Below are positions 9,573 to 22,620 of a stretch of DNA of 61,691 nucleotides, in pieces. The DNA is from Gnetum montanum. Taxonomy: Eukaryota > Streptophyta > Gnetopsida > Gnetales > Gnetaceae. The position numbers and the translations under genes were made by a program. Positions within the stretch are counted from its first letter, which is position 1. Every line of letters starts with the position of its first letter. The DNA lies in the NCBI GenBank assembly GCA_015680685.1, contig MNCI01000563.1:154073-215763 (forward strand). The letters are read 5' to 3'. Below the pieces are notes generated by a model. It saw only the letters and a program-made list of their open reading frames with translations. It had not been told where the DNA came from and searched no databases.

Positions 9573-11349
9573 TAACTAAAAACTTATCCTCAAGTTAAAA
9601 CAAAATGAGGATAAGAGCTCCTTAAAAAATTGGGAGGTAGATTTACATGACACTACTATTATATACGTGACTCTTAATTTTTGCAATGGCATTTACAAAA
9701 ATGACACAAGACATGACAAATTTAATAAAAAAAAATGAAATCTAGTGAAGCTAAATGTAGTTTAGGTAGTTCCTGGTTGCAATGGATCTTCCATTGATTA
9801 CTTTCCCTTGTCATCAAGATTTTGAAATTTGTACTAATTCAAGAGCACCTGAATCTTTTGTTCTTTCATTCTATGATTGTGAATTTTCCATGCTAATGAA
9901 CCATTATTTGATGGAACTGGCATATCTCATAGGCATGGAAGCTGTGGAAACATTTGATTTAGTTTGACATACCAAGCTACAAACTACATTCTCTCCTCTT
10001 CAAACACTTTGTCCTTCTCTTATAATTCATGATAATTTATCAATCTTTTGGCCAAATTTGCTACTACATCTTTCTACCCTTGATAGAAAGCCTTCACTAC
10101 TTCTAGTTCAAAGTTTGCCACTTGGAGTGTCTACAAAGCATCTTTTCAATTCACACACTCTTTTTCATACAAAGCATAGGTGGTTTCTACTTACTATTCT
10201 AATTTATTCTTAGGCCTTCCTACTTTAACATGGCTAAGTAAGCATAATGGAGGTTAGCTAACCTCACGTATTCTTTCATATCTTCAATCTATCAGTGTTT
10301 GTTTTTCACTTTCACTTAGTGGACAAAGGCATAACTATACAGAATGGATTACTAGTTAGGATTCTATGCTAACATGGTGCTAATTCTAGCTTTGGCCATC
10401 TAGATCTCTTTCTTATTAATTTGCCTGTACATACCCACCTGATCTTGGAAGTGTTCCTTGAGCCTCTCATGTTTCCTTGCCTCATTTTGCTAGGTGCTTA
10501 TTTCAATGGCTGACTTTTAACGAATGGCATGTACCTCCTCCATAGAGAGTGTTCTATTTTCTCGTGCAAGACAACTCATGTCTTAGTTGATCCTTACCAA
10601 CTATTCTCTCAACTGGTGGGCGCTCTCTTCTAAGATGTTTTTCTACTTTTCCATCATATCCAACCTCATATTATTAGTAACAAGTTGTTTATTTTCTTCT
10701 TGAACTGTGATAAGTGCCTTCACATATGCATGTTTGTACTTCAACTACTAAGGCATTCCATACCACTTTCTTCTTCTCAGTTGCCAACTATTTATTTTCC
10801 TTGATCAGGTGATTTTTTTACTCTATTTTGAATTGTTCTATCTAGTTAGGTACAATGAATTGGATAGGATCTCTTCATTTAGCTCTCAGGGTTGCAAGCT
10901 CTTCTTGTAATCTTAGAATTTCATTTTCTACATGCTCTACCATTGGATCTACCATGACTAGTTTTCCTTTGGTAACAATGAGCTTAGACTATATTGCAAT
11001 GACATCACTAGGGATGTTGAAAAGTGTTATCATGACCTACCTAGTCTATAATAGTCTATCGAGCACATCCTCATGATCGGTAAGAATCATCAAGGTTGCA
11101 ACTAACATCTAAGCATCTTTAGCTCTAATTAGATCTATTGATGGTATAATAGGTATATTGAAACATTCCTTAATGTGAATGGTGATCACCTCTGCTACTC
11201 TTGCTACTACACTATCACTACTATGGATCCTTCTTTGGTTTCTAGCACCACTTGAAACAATGCAGTGTTTCCAAAGATCTGTTGTGATCATTATACCTCT
11301 CCTCCTAACTATAATGAGATCTATCAACTTGTTGGATCAGTTGAAACTA
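9573..11349 (-). other. Element B 3' spacer, no gene
   Basis: Lies between the post-integrase ORF and the PPT. Only short open frames on either strand, none with recognisable motifs. The plus strand is pyrimidine-rich. Confidence 0.5.
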
Positions 11350-12277
11350 TGGGTTGGATGACACTATCGATAACTCTATAAAGATTAGCCTCCACCCTTG
11401 TTCCCCAGCTAATTGTTTCTACAATCTATCCCAGATGACTCATTGATGATCAGTAATCATGCAATGGTGATGGTGGAACTTGTTGTTGTTGCTACTGTTG
11501 TTCTTACTATCGTTGTTGTTACTCTTGTTTCTATTCTTCACCATGATCTTTCCTAGGTGATGCTAGTTTAAGCAACTTAGTGTATGAAACATTTTGGACT
11601 CTCCTGGGAACATCATTGGTGTATACCAAGATTTTGACTCTCTTGCATAGCTTTCTGATAAGACAAGGGAATGGAACTCTTGGCTTTCTTACCTTTCTTT
11701 CTTCATGTTTCCTCTATATTTCCATAAAGTAGAGTTGTGCGAGGTTGGCATTATATTTTTCCATTAGGATCACACTTCCTCTAGCCACATAAGTGAATAG
11801 TCAATTGAGTCCTTTTGTTGGGAATAGGTGATAAGTACCAATTTTTAAGTAGATTCTTTCTTCTAGAGTTAGCTCATTATAGCCCTTATCTTCTTTTCCA
11901 TAAGTCCATTTCAGCCATAGTTTTCTAGTTTTACGATCAAATCGAGTGGATAGGTGTGCTAACCTTGCCTCTTCGTTAGGTATATTTAGTACTTGTACAA
12001 TTGCCTTGATTGAGAATGAAACTAAGGCTCCTCCAATGTTAACTATAGTACCCTCTTCCTTGTTGTGCTAGAACTGGTAGGTTTCCCCAAGGTACCATTC
12101 ACCATTATCAAATAGGATAGGCCATAATGGTGATGCCTTAAGTTGTGTCCTTACTACTTCAAGCATAAATTCCATGAATGGGCCAAAGTTCATCTCCATA
12201 ATGACTATGGTTAAGATGGATCTTTCTTCAATAGCTTGGAGGTCGTCTTCTGATAATGTGAGGCATTTTCCTTGCAC
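11350..12277 (-). pseudogene. Post-integrase (env-like position) ORF of element B
   Basis: From a Met at 12277 one frame runs leftwards through a stop at 12070-12068 and another at 11803-11801 with continued protein-like reading. It includes GGALVSFSIKAIVQVLNIPN, LWLKWTYGKEDKGYNELTLE and VARGSVILMEKYNANLAQLY. The later part is rich in Q and P. The order of blocks (short helix ending in LNIPNEE, a W-rich centre, then a hydrophobic G-x-I-like stretch) resembles the putative plant transposon domain found after integrase in Athila elements. I see no clear signal peptide or transmembrane segment. Whether it was an envelope protein is unknown. Upstream reading (12549-12278) is fragmentary, so the true start is uncertain. 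Confidence 0.55.
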
Positions 12278-14214
12278 TGGTGGTTCTTATACCTCTTCTT
12301 AGGCTAATTATCTCATAGCAAGAGTCTATTGATGAATGCTAAATGATTGGGCTTCCTACTCTTCATGTTCTGGTTCTTGTCCTCTTGTTCGACCTCTACA
12401 TTGGCCTCTTAGTCTCTTCCTTGCACCTTGTGAGATTCCTCCTTGTGATCCTCTCTTTAGGGTCATCTCTAATCATTAAGAAATTGGAAATCATTAGAAG
12501 GCATTCTTTTATTTTCATAACTCCCTTCATTTCTCATTCTTTTAGTTAGATTAAGTTCTTAGTTATTAGGATTTTAGAGTTAGAAAAGTGTTGCAAAAAG
12601 TGATCCCATAAGTGTTAATTTCATGATAACCATTCACAATTGTTCATTTTATTCCTTTGTATGGCTCATAATGATGGTTATAGGTCCTTAGGAGTTTTAT
12701 TTGAGTGCTCTGGCATTAATATGATTGATTGTTCCTCAAAAATTTCAACTTTCACTTCATACTTATTTTACCTTCTAGGTGTTTTAATATTTTGAAAAAT
12801 TGGCTTAGATTTTCCTCACTTGCACCACCCCCACCCCCCATAACTAAGATGAGCACTCTGTGATCAAATAGGTTCAAAAAGCATGAAAATTAGAGCAATA
12901 ACGATTAAGTTGTCGCTTGGGAAAGCTAGGAGGTCAAAGCTCATATCAAAAAAAAATTTGAAAAAATCTCCCTTGTGTGGAATGAAAAATGATGAAAATT
13001 TTTTCCAAGTGTTTTCCTATTTATAAGTTTTATTGTACCTGATATCAAGGATTTGACATCAAGGATTCAATATCAATGTGGACCCGATATTGAAGCCTTA
13101 TAAATTTCATTTTACATGAGGGTCTAATTGAAAAAAATTAATTCTTTTGGATGTTTGGAAGATTTTAAGGTTGCTCTAAGAATTTAGATGATGAAAATAT
13201 ACATATTTTTGTTAAAAATTCTTTATGGAAAGTTCATAAAGAAGGAATTTTGAGCTACGAAAGTTCATTAGATGGATAAGAAGGGTAACGGATTCTTGTT
13301 TTTAGAACAGATAATGTAAATGATATGGGAAGTGTTTATTGATGTTTATTGATGCTTGGAAGATTCAAGATGATGTGGAATTTCTTGGCAGGTATCGATA
13401 CAACAATTATACAAGTGGATACTTCCCAAAGTAGGCTCGAGCCTTTAATGCCCTTGTATAACCATTTCTAAAAGTGTCCTTAGGCACTTAAGGACTTGAA
13501 TGTAACACATACCTGTTTAGCAAAACACACATGTTAGTACCACCAAATTGGGAAAATGACTCTATGTTACACAAAACCATGAGTTATGACTATTCAAATA
13601 GTGAGATGAGATGGACTTAGAAGGGATTGCAGAAATTGGAATGTGAGGTATCTTACCATAGGCATAATGAATTTGTATGTTTTATTAGTGATTAAAGTAA
13701 TTTCTAGCCTTTGTATCTAAGAGTCAAACCAAGTCCAGACCACCATCCATTGACATTGCATCATTTCATCTCTTGGAATCACAACTATAAGACTATCAAT
13801 GTTGCAAGGAGTATGGCCATGGTAAGAACCTCGTATTAACAAAAAGGATGGATTGATGATGTGGGCTTACTATTCAAATAATCAATCCCTTATGACTTGA
13901 TAACATAGAGAAATATTCACTTTATTGGACTACATCTTACCTTTATTTATAATGTGTTTTATTAGTAATTAAAATTATTTACAAAGGGTTTGAAAACAAA
14001 GTATGAAAGAAATGAAAAAGATAGTAAAAATTGTGAAAAAGTATAAAGAATGAAAAATGTTAAGAGAATGGAAATTGTTAAAGAATTAGAAGATATCAAA
14101 GAACATTAAAAATTTAAGAAATGAAAAGTATCAAAAAATAAGAAAAGATTAAAGAATTTGAAAAATGAAAGAAAATGAAAAACTTCAATAAGGTACCTAT
14201 GGTTTGAAACTAAC
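12278..14214 (-). other. Element B spacer between integrase and the post-integrase ORF
   Basis: No supportable gene. It holds a cluster of GATATC/GATATT-type repeats at 13038-13098, similar to the U3 palindromes, and an A-rich stretch at about 13990-14190. The element's antisense strand gives only short frames. Confidence 0.45.
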
Positions 14215-15460
14215 TCCCCCACAACTATTATTAAGAGTAGTTAAACAGAAGATAAAACAAGTAGAAGACTAGTGGGTAGGTCAAGTAAACTTCTCAAAAT
14301 ATTCGTAGTGTGGTTTGACTTGTTTGATATTAACAAGAATAAGCTTGTGTGGATAGGATGGGTGGTGGATGTCTAAGGCACTAGATGGATAAGTGGCATG
14401 CACAATGTATGGTCCCTTCCAAAGTGTCTAAAGATAAATGACTAGGATTATAATAAATGACCTTCTCACGTAATTGTATGATTACATTCCTTATCCTTGA
14501 ATCATGCCTAAGTTTGAAGTAATGCTTATGGACTTTACTATTTATGAGCACTATTAGTTGATTCTCATTTAAAAGATTCAAATTCATTAGATGTTCCTTT
14601 TGGGCTAAACTCTAGTTTAGGTCAAGTTCACTAGTAGTAGCTAAAGTGTAAAGCTCTACCTAGATTGGATGTGTAGGTAACTTTCCATAGACTAACTAAT
14701 ATGGGATGTACCCTATAGATAATTTCTAGGATTTCCTATAGGCCTAGAGAGCATTATTTAATTTCAAAATCAAATATCATCTAAACCTATTAACCATCCT
14801 TGTGAGTATTCTAGTGATTTCATGGTTAGTGACTTCAGCTTGATCATTTCTTTAGGGATGATATGGTGTTGTTAGCTTATAGTTAACCCAAATTTGTTGC
14901 ATGAGTTTCTTAAAAGTAACATCGGTGAAGTGGGTTCCATTTTTTAACATCATCATTTTGGATACTTTAAATCTATTCACCATATGTTGTTGGAAAAACT
15001 TGGTAGGTTTCATGCTTGTACAATATTTCGCTACTGCTATCTCTACCCACTTTTGTGGTAATCTAAAGTCATAATAATGTATAGTTTTCCATTTTACATT
15101 GTTTCAATGGCCAAACAAAATCAATTCCCCATATATCAAAAGGCTCTAGCGACTATATCCACTTTTGTGGCCCTTCATATCTAGTCATAATTCCTCCATC
15201 TCTTTGGTAGCATTCACAATATTTTGTGAAAATGTTGGTGTCTCTGAATTGAGTAGGCCAAAATTAGCCTACCATGAGTAGTTTGAGTGTCATTCTATGC
15301 CCTACACAGTGGCCATCACATGGACCTTCATGGGCATCTTGTAAAACTCTCTATTGGTCATGATCTAGCATGCACCATCTAATGAGCCCATCTACACAAA
15401 TCTTGTATAAATTGCCATTGGTTTCAATGTACCATTTAGTTGTATGAAAGAACTTTTCAT
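14215..15460 (-). pseudogene. Integrase, degenerate (element B)
   Basis: The zinc-binding domain is visible as HEGPCDGHCVGHRMTLK followed by YCECYQRDG (about 15345-15210). Then come FDIWGIDFVWPL, KWVEIAVAKY, NGTHFTDVTFKKLMQQIW and NDQAEVTNHEITRIL, the DDE catalytic core, with the glutamate of QAE present. LVYGKLPTHPI leads to the C-terminal part, where GPYIVHA and LILVNIKQVKPHYEYF close the domain after a frameshift. Stops interrupt it throughout. Integrase inserts the DNA copy into chromosomes. The next block downstream is the unassigned spacer, not an LTR. Confidence 0.8.
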
Positions 15461-15461
15461 G

Positions 15462-16870
15462 TTATTTTCTACTCAATTCAATATCAATCTCTTGTATTGT
15501 GAGATAAGTTAGGCACTTTGCAGTCCATGGCTTTCTTGTTGAATCTACAGCCTTTACTATTTTAGTAAATAGGTCCTCACTAGAAAATTGATCTAATAAA
15601 TGTTCTACTTTGTTGTCTGAATCCCATTTCAACCTTGATAATTGATTAGCTACTACATTTTCCATTCCTTCCTTATCAATCATTGTAATGTCAAAATCTT
15701 GGAGGATCACAAGCTATCTTATCACTCTAGAACTAACTACTACATTGTTCATCAGAAATTGAATGGCACTATGATCAGTGTGCACATAGATCTAGTAACC
15801 GAGCACATAATGTCTAAATTTTTCAAGTGTGTATACCACAGTCATCAACTCCTTTTCAATTAATGATGTAATTTAATTATTCTCCTATGATGCTTTTTCT
15901 AACATAGTGTATGTAATATGGTCTCTTCTAATCATCAAGTTTTTCAGCACTACACCAAGTGCATAGTTGGAAGCATTGGTCATGATATGAAAAGGTCTTT
16001 ATCAATCTAAAGCTTGAAGGATTGGTGTTTCAACTAACTTCTACTTCAACAATTCAAATGTCTTTTCACATGACTCAATCCACTTGAAGGATGTATCCTT
16101 CTTCATGAGTTCTACAAGTAGTTTGGCTATCTTTGAAAATTTTTCAATGAATCTCCTATACTATCAAGTATGACCTAAAAAGGATCTTACATCTTTCACT
16201 ATCTATGGTTGTTGAGTGATGTTTTGGATAAATCTAATCTTTTTTGGATATACCTTAATATCCTTCTGGGAGATTTTATGTTCCAACACCATGCCTTCCT
16301 AGACCATGAGATGGCTCTTTTGCCAATTGAACTTCAACTTAATTTCAACACATCTTTTAAGTACCTCCTCTAACCAATCCAATGCTTGCTTGAAATCTAG
16401 CTTGTATGTGAAAAAATCATTCATAAATACCTCAACACCATTTCCTATCTACTTTTAGAAGATACATAAAACCAATCTCTCAAAGTTTGCTTGTACATTG
16501 CAAAGACCAAAAGGCATTTGTTTGTAAGCAAATGCTCCCATGGATTAGTGAACATGGTCTTCTCTTGGTCTTCAAGTGTAATGAGAATTTAATTGTATTT
16601 GGTGTACCCATCCAGAAAACTATAATACTCATTTCCTAAAATTGTGTCTAAGACCTAATCAACAAATGGCTAGGGGAATTGATTCTTGAACATGGTTGAG
16701 CTCAACATTCGAAAGTGGATGCAGATGTGTCATTTGCCTTCCTTCTTTGGAACTATCACCAAAGGACTAATCTATTTACTATCCACAATAGGATAGGAAA
16801 ATCCTAAATTTAGCAACTTTTCAAATTATTGCTTAACTACTCCTTGAGTTTACGATTAAGCCTTTGTTGA
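15462..16870 (-). pseudogene. Reverse transcriptase and RNase H, degenerate (element B)
   Basis: RT blocks: NEYYSFLDGYTKYN, QMPFGLCNVQANFERLVL and the active-site box, which reads VEVFMNDFF (16428-16417) instead of FMDD, so one catalytic aspartate is Asn. Connection and RNase H: LVELMKKDTSFKWIESCEKT, PFHIMTNASNYALGVVL, HYVLGY-IYVHTDHSAIQFL and finally FDITMIDKEGMENVVANQLS, the tail found before integrase. One or two frameshifts and many stops occur. The D-to-N change alone would be expected to abolish polymerisation. Confidence 0.85.
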
Positions 16871-17439
16871 GATTGGAATTTTGGTTTGACTACAGGATCA
16901 ATGTAGATTTGGTGTTGACAAATTCATGGATTAATTCTTATGATCTCATCATAAGACCACATGTTGTAGGTCATCTATTGAGCACTTCCAATATTTTTCC
17001 TTTCTATTTATTATCTAGGTTGGCATCGATAATTACCAACTTCATGTTGTTCAGAAATGCATATTCTAGTGTTGCCCGTAGGTTTTTCAATTCTAACAAT
17101 TCTGGTTCCATTGCGTTTGGGATCTCCAAGTGTCCCTAGTCTATGTCTTCTTCCTAATTATTTTGAGGGTAAGAGTGTCTTTCCCTTAGCTATTCCAACT
17201 TATCCATTTTTGCTACATAGGTACTAATAATTTGCTCTTTAGTTTCCATGTACTTATCAGAATTGTAATCAAGCACTAGGTGCCCTCTTATTAGGTGGCT
17301 ACTACATATAAACAGTTTTGCACACATCTTGTTTCAACACATCTATTGCATGCCTTAGTCTCCTCTCATTTAATAGCCTAGATTCTTTGTAAGTAATTGC
17401 ACCCAATATTGCTATATGCGATACATGGAACTCTTCATC

Positions 17440-17800
17440 TTTGTATGATATTAGCCTCATCTTCCTTGGAAATTTTCAAGGACAAGTCAAGAATACCAAG
17501 CTTAGCATCCATAGTGCTAAGCCAAGCTCTTCCCATGATAATTAGAAATTATCACTTGTTTTTCCCCACATGATTGACTAGAAAATTAGTAGGGTAAAAC
17601 TAGACACTAATGGTAGTAATCACATCATCCACTTGTCCAAGTGGAACTGTGATTAACTAGTCTACAAGCTCAAAGAGAATGTTACTTTTCTTTAGTGATG
17701 GTAGGTTCCAAGCCTAATACATGTCTTAAGATATTAGATTATCACCAAACCCAAAATCTAGTAAAGCCTTGCATGGTATTTGTCCTACTATTTGGAGCTA
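17440..17800 (-). pseudogene. Aspartic protease, degenerate (element B)
   Basis: The active-site block reads ALLDFGFGDNLIS where element E has ALLDSGPGVNLIS, so the usual D-S/T-G is DFG. It is followed by NLPSLKKSNILFELVD, VPLGQVDDVITTI, FLIIMGRAWLSTMDAKLGI and LDLSLKISKED, in the same order as E. Stops are present between blocks. Confidence 0.75.
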
Positions 17801-17899
17801 AACCAAGGAACTTCCTGGATTAGTTCTCTTTTGTGGAATAGCCCTTTGCCTTGATCCAATGAGTTATGGCCTGAGTGAGCATGATAGTTATGATGTTTA

Positions 17900-20420
17900 A
17901 ACTTGATTAAGTCAAAATCTTGTTGTGTTGAGAAGGACTTAAGGTAGATGATGTGGAATTAGATGTATTCCCCATTCACTAAGTTTTTTCTAGACTCATT
18001 CTAAAGAACAATCGTTTCTTGGGTTAAGACTTGTAGGTAAACATCCCCTCATGAATATTAACTACCCTTCTAGCACTCTCCTACTAGGGTCATGATGGAA
18101 AATCCCCATACATAACAAGAGGTGGCACTAGTGGCAAAGGATCTAGGTGTTGGGTAGAATGACCAGCTATCTGTGGATGTAAATATGAGTTGGGATCAAT
18201 CCTTGGCAGCATTCATCTATGGTATTCTACTAGATAGTACTATGCGGTCTAAATAGCTGCATTACTAGGTGATACTGGATGTTGGACAAAATATCCATAT
18301 GGATCTAGTTATCTATATGGATATTGTTAATGAGGTGATGGCATAACCCACAATTGAGCCTACTTCCACTATTAATTATAATTCTCCTATAGCTACAGTA
18401 AAGCTCCACTAGGATAATACATTGATTGAAGGTTCTATTCAATGTTACCTTAAGGATAAGGTAACTATTTGGGCATTTGTCTATTTAACAAATTTGGAAT
18501 TGAGTGCATATGTCCCTATCTCTTGGAGATGTCTCATAACTGGGCAACACCCCTTGGGATGTTTGTACTAACACATAGTGTAATCTTCCTCATCTATGAA
18601 GCTAGTGTCTAAGAACTGAGCTACTAAAGCAACTTTGCCTTTTCGTCCAAACTCTTTCTTTTCCCTCTTGTCTTTCCCTTTCCCAAAGGCTTGCTCAGTT
18701 GTTTCCTACACATTCTTTAATGCAGTTGTAAATTTCTCATCAACTAAATACCATAATTTCTCTACTTTAGTTGCGATGTGACTTACAGATTTTTGGATTG
18801 GTAGAGTCTTTTTTTGGATGACCTAATCCAAGGTTTTCTTCTCTTATGTTTCACAAACTCATGTATCTCTTTTCCAAATTAACAGGTCTCTATTATACTC
18901 TTCAACTAATTATCTCTTTCTTAACTCACCTTTCTCCTTTGCAACCTGGTCAATTAGTCTCTGAATGTAATGGATGGTCATTTCTAATAACCTGCCTTAG
19001 GCATAAACCCCAAGAGTCTCTCTAGTTTTGCTTCATAGCCCATCTACAATGTGCCTGAGATATTTTCTTGGTGAAAATTTATGGCTTGGGCACCTATGTA
19101 ATAATGAATAGTATCTACCCATTGCCACATCAAGGATCTCATGAGTCCCTTGCTTCCATCCCTAGATTTTTTTTTTTAAATTTGACACTCATGAAGAAGT
19201 TTGGTACTTGTCATTAGAGATTTTGAGCATGTTACTCTAGCATCTGATGGATTCAAGTTTCAGTGACATGCACTAGCTCTTCACCTTCTTCACAAATGTT
19301 ATTAAAAATAACTTCAACTTTTTCTAATCACTCTCAATTTTTTGAAGGGCATAGGCATCATCGAAAGCTTGAAGGTGATGTTGTAGATTAACATTGTAGA
19401 AACCTTCAAATCTTGGCATATTGTTCATGTTTAGCCATTTAATTTGGCTATCCCTCATGTTCTTGGTTGGTACATGGACAACTTCCTAGATGTTTATCAT
19501 GCTTTAGGTTTCCATAAGGGATTCATCTTCATGGTTGGGTTTGTATGATCTATTGTAGTGGTGACTCGTTCTATGCTCATACCTTTCTTGATAATCTCTC
19601 CTATCGCTTCATCTCCTTCATTCATGCTCTTCATCTTCTATACCATAGTGCCTTGAATATTAATCATGATGGTCATAAGTCCTCTTTTCTTCCCTATCAT
19701 AGTCTTGGTACTTATGTCATCTTCTGTTAGAGTCCATTGATGATCGTAATGAGGTAGATAAGGTATCAAGAGAATCATGTTAGCTTGTTCTCCTTCCATG
19801 AATTTTCTCTACTTCTTTATAGGATTTGGTAGGAACCCTTGCCTTGAGTCCTACTTATACCTTGATTCAGTAGCCTCCCCCTTAGGTGTCTTTGCTAAAG
19901 TGGAATGAATTTGGACTTTGATAGGTCCCTCAAGTCTGATGATAGGTGTTTTTGAAGGCTTCTCATGGTTTTGATTGAGTTGCTCTAAAATAAATGCATT
20001 AGCATCAAGTTCTTTCAAGACAACAAAAGTGTTGGCCAATATCCCTTTGTTGTGTACATATTTGATCTCCATGGTAGCACCTCTCTTCATCTGCTTCTTT
20101 ATGACTTCATAGGATCTTGTCATGTGTTGAGTCACATGATACCCTTCCTAGATCTAATCCAAATGCATTTCCCTTAAGGAAGTTTGGAGCATGTTAAGTG
20201 CTACACATTCTAGAGGCTAGACTATATTTCCTTTCATGTTCCTCCACCTCATTTGATTATCTTGATGGAAGATGAAAGTGAAGTCTGTATGGTAAGGATC
20301 AATGTGAGCATAAGTGATTCTTGTTTGCATTGGAAGCTCCCACTCTTCTTCATCAATGATTCTATCATTGCTTCTTCTTATCTCCTTGGAAAGTGATGGT
20401 TGATCTTTGTTTGAAGTCAT
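17900..20420 (-). pseudogene. Gag, degenerate (element B)
   Basis: The N-terminus begins MTSNKDQPSLSKEIRRSN and contains YHTDFTFIFHQDNQMRWRN, matching F (YIPNFTFILHQDE). The capsid-like core near 19440-18960 reads NMNNMPRFEGFYNVNLQHHL, then LKLESIRC, DVAMGRYYSLLHRCPSHK and TRETLGVYA. A nucleocapsid-like motif, YKHPKGCCPVMRHLQEIG, lies near 18580-18530. The reading changes frame several times. About 2.5 kb including a Q/P-rich C-terminal part is similar in length to E and F. Confidence 0.7.
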
Positions 20421-20537
20421 ATTATAGTTTTTAGATGTTATGTTTTAAGTGTGCTTTTCTTATGGTTATAAGGTTTGACTTTATGTTTCAAATACAATGA
20501 ACTTTGATAAATCAATTGCAAAGCATACATTAACATG

Positions 20538-20555
20538 TCCTCAACAACAACACCA
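20538..20555 (-). promoter_or_regulatory. Degenerate tRNA-Asp primer binding site (element B)
   Basis: Plus strand TCCTCAACAACAACACCA aligns to TCCCCGGCAACGGCGCCA, the 3' end of plant tRNA-Asp (GTC), with transitions and small changes. It sits one base from the 5' LTR. Confidence 0.6.
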
Positions 20556-20556
20556 G

Positions 20557-21420
20557 TAATGAGTTGTGTTGTAATCCAACACCCAACCATACAAGATACA
20601 AGTGTTCACGCATAGCCTAGTCGAATTCCATGGACAAGGCAATCCAGTTATGCTAGTAATTGGTTTAAGTTTGCAATCATTGTCTTCCCATGTGAACTAG
20701 TAAAATTGATGCATATGGTTTAACTCACTATGAGGTGTATGATGTGTTGATGTTGTAGGGCCATATTACTCCTAGTGAACATAAGGTAAATGAAGTCGTT
20801 TCTAAATCTAAGTAATAATAAAAAAATCTAATATACCCTAGTGTGATGGACATCTATTCCTAAATCTTCACACATGTCTTGGACTCATGCAATCGTTACT
20901 AGGATTACCAAGTATTCTGCTACTAGGCAAACCAAGCGATGATACTACTATATTACCAAATGATCATACATAACACTTGGAATTAGTTGTATCCATTCTA
21001 CTTAACAACAGTAATAGTAAAGTGCATAGAAAGTACACAGTAACTAGGGAAATAGTGAATGTTATACTAAGTCAAAATAGTAAACATTAGTCAAAGTAAA
21101 TAGTAAAAAATATAAGTAATGCTACAATGATGCAAATTAATCTCAATATTTAATTTCAGTCATGAAACATTTCCAAGTACATTCCACTAGAATAAAGACT
21201 TTGTTCAATTACTTAACATCACACTATGGGCATACACTGCTAAGTGATAAAATCAAGAAAAAAAACTAATAGAATTTTGCTAAGGTTGGAATGAAACTAT
21301 TGTCGAACCATGTGCCTAAGTGTCATATTTGTATCCCTACATGTGTCCACGCTGACATCATAGCTTGTGCCCCAATATCAGGGATCTGATATCATAGCCT
21401 TGCAAAAATTTGATTTAACA
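20557..21420 (-). repeat. 5' LTR of element B
   Basis: Plus-strand text runs from TAATGAG (a decayed TGATGAG) to TTTAACA and aligns with the 3' LTR at 8714-9560 with frequent substitutions. AATATCAGGGATCTGATATC is the matching U3 end. Confidence 0.9.
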
Positions 21421-21425
21421 CATGG
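21421..21425. repeat. Target site duplication, right copy (element B)
   Basis: CATGG, as at 8709-8713. Confidence 0.9.
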
Positions 21426-22620
21426 ACAACTTAACATGAAATTTGGGCAATAAACTGGATTTGCGTGTGTACATAAAGTGCTTAGAATCATGTTATGGCA
21501 TGAGAAGATTCTTCTAAAATCATTGGGAATCCACTTCCATATATTTAAACATTAAAATAAACTTATCATTTGACATATATAAAAGGGAGCTTCCATGAAA
21601 CATAAAATGCCCATGCTTTAACCCAAAACTATAAAATAATCAGGGCCTAATTTGACATGTGATGTTCTTATAAATGTGGCATAATATGACCTCAAGCATG
21701 AACAAGTATTGGGCTTAACACATAACATGAAAATCATAAGAAATTGAGAAGGAAAATTTTTCACTCATGGCTACCTCTTCTATATAGCAAACATCACCTC
21801 AAATAACATGGAAAAAAATCTCTAATATCTACTAACATTCTTAATCATAAATATCATACATATTCAACTAACATATTGGAGGGGAAAATTATATAAACAT
21901 TAAAATTAGAGTACCTTTAAAGCTAAAATATATGCATATTCCTATCAAAAAACACTTTAAACTATAATATTCATAACAAATCCTTAACTTAAACATGAAT
22001 AAAACATAAAGATAAGAACATGAAATATAGCATCTCATGAATGCATGGGCTCCTTCATCTTGAATCAATTCTTGATAGAGAGAACCATGAGGGTTTTTGT
22101 GTGAAAATTGTGAGAGATTTAAGTTATGAAAATGAGTGAATTGTATGATATCACTATAAGAAATTCATTAATTACAATCTACCATGGAAGAGCATAAAAT
22201 GGGAGAAAAAAATATGGTAAAAATGCAAGAGATAGGTGAGGTTCTCTTCATAGAGCTTGAGTGGAACTAGAACACCCTCTAAAATCAATAACAGATGGAG
22301 CATGAAAGAAGGATGAAAAGCTTGAGGAGAGATATCCTCACTTCATTACATATGTTCCATTATATTATAAGTGATTCCTTGGCCTTTCTTTATAGCTTGA
22401 GGAGTGGAGAAGATTTGGAAATCCATCTCATGTGGAAGTAATTTTTCTTCTTTCTACTTTTATCTTCTAGCATAAACTATGTTTTCCAAAGTTTTTCTAG
22501 CTATTTTTCTCTACTTTCTTATCTTCTTTGATACATAACTTAAAAATGTAAAAACATAAACATCTAGTTGATAATGGAGGGATGGAGAAATAATAAAGCC
22601 AAATTTTTGGAATTGTCCAA
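21426..22620. other. AT-rich unassigned sequence
   Basis: Continues the sequence split by element B. No gene, LTR end or repeat recognised. Confidence 0.4.

Larger units (their letters stand above)
8714..21420 (-). mobile_element. Element B: full-length Athila-like Ty3/gypsy retrotransposon, 12.7 kb
   Basis: Both LTRs (8714-9560 and 20557-21420), a perfect 5-bp target duplication (CATGG), a PPT, a degenerate tRNA-Asp primer site and recognisable gag, protease, RT, RNase H, integrase and a post-integrase ORF are present in the right order on the minus strand. LTRs beginning TGATGAG, the tRNA-Asp priming and the extra ORF after integrase support the Athila branch; this is inference from family knowledge. 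All coding parts are broken by stops and frameshifts. Confidence 0.9.

Noticed and set aside
9782-9967. 61-residue plus frame in the element B spacer
   Set aside because: Antisense to the element, no motif, length expected by chance.
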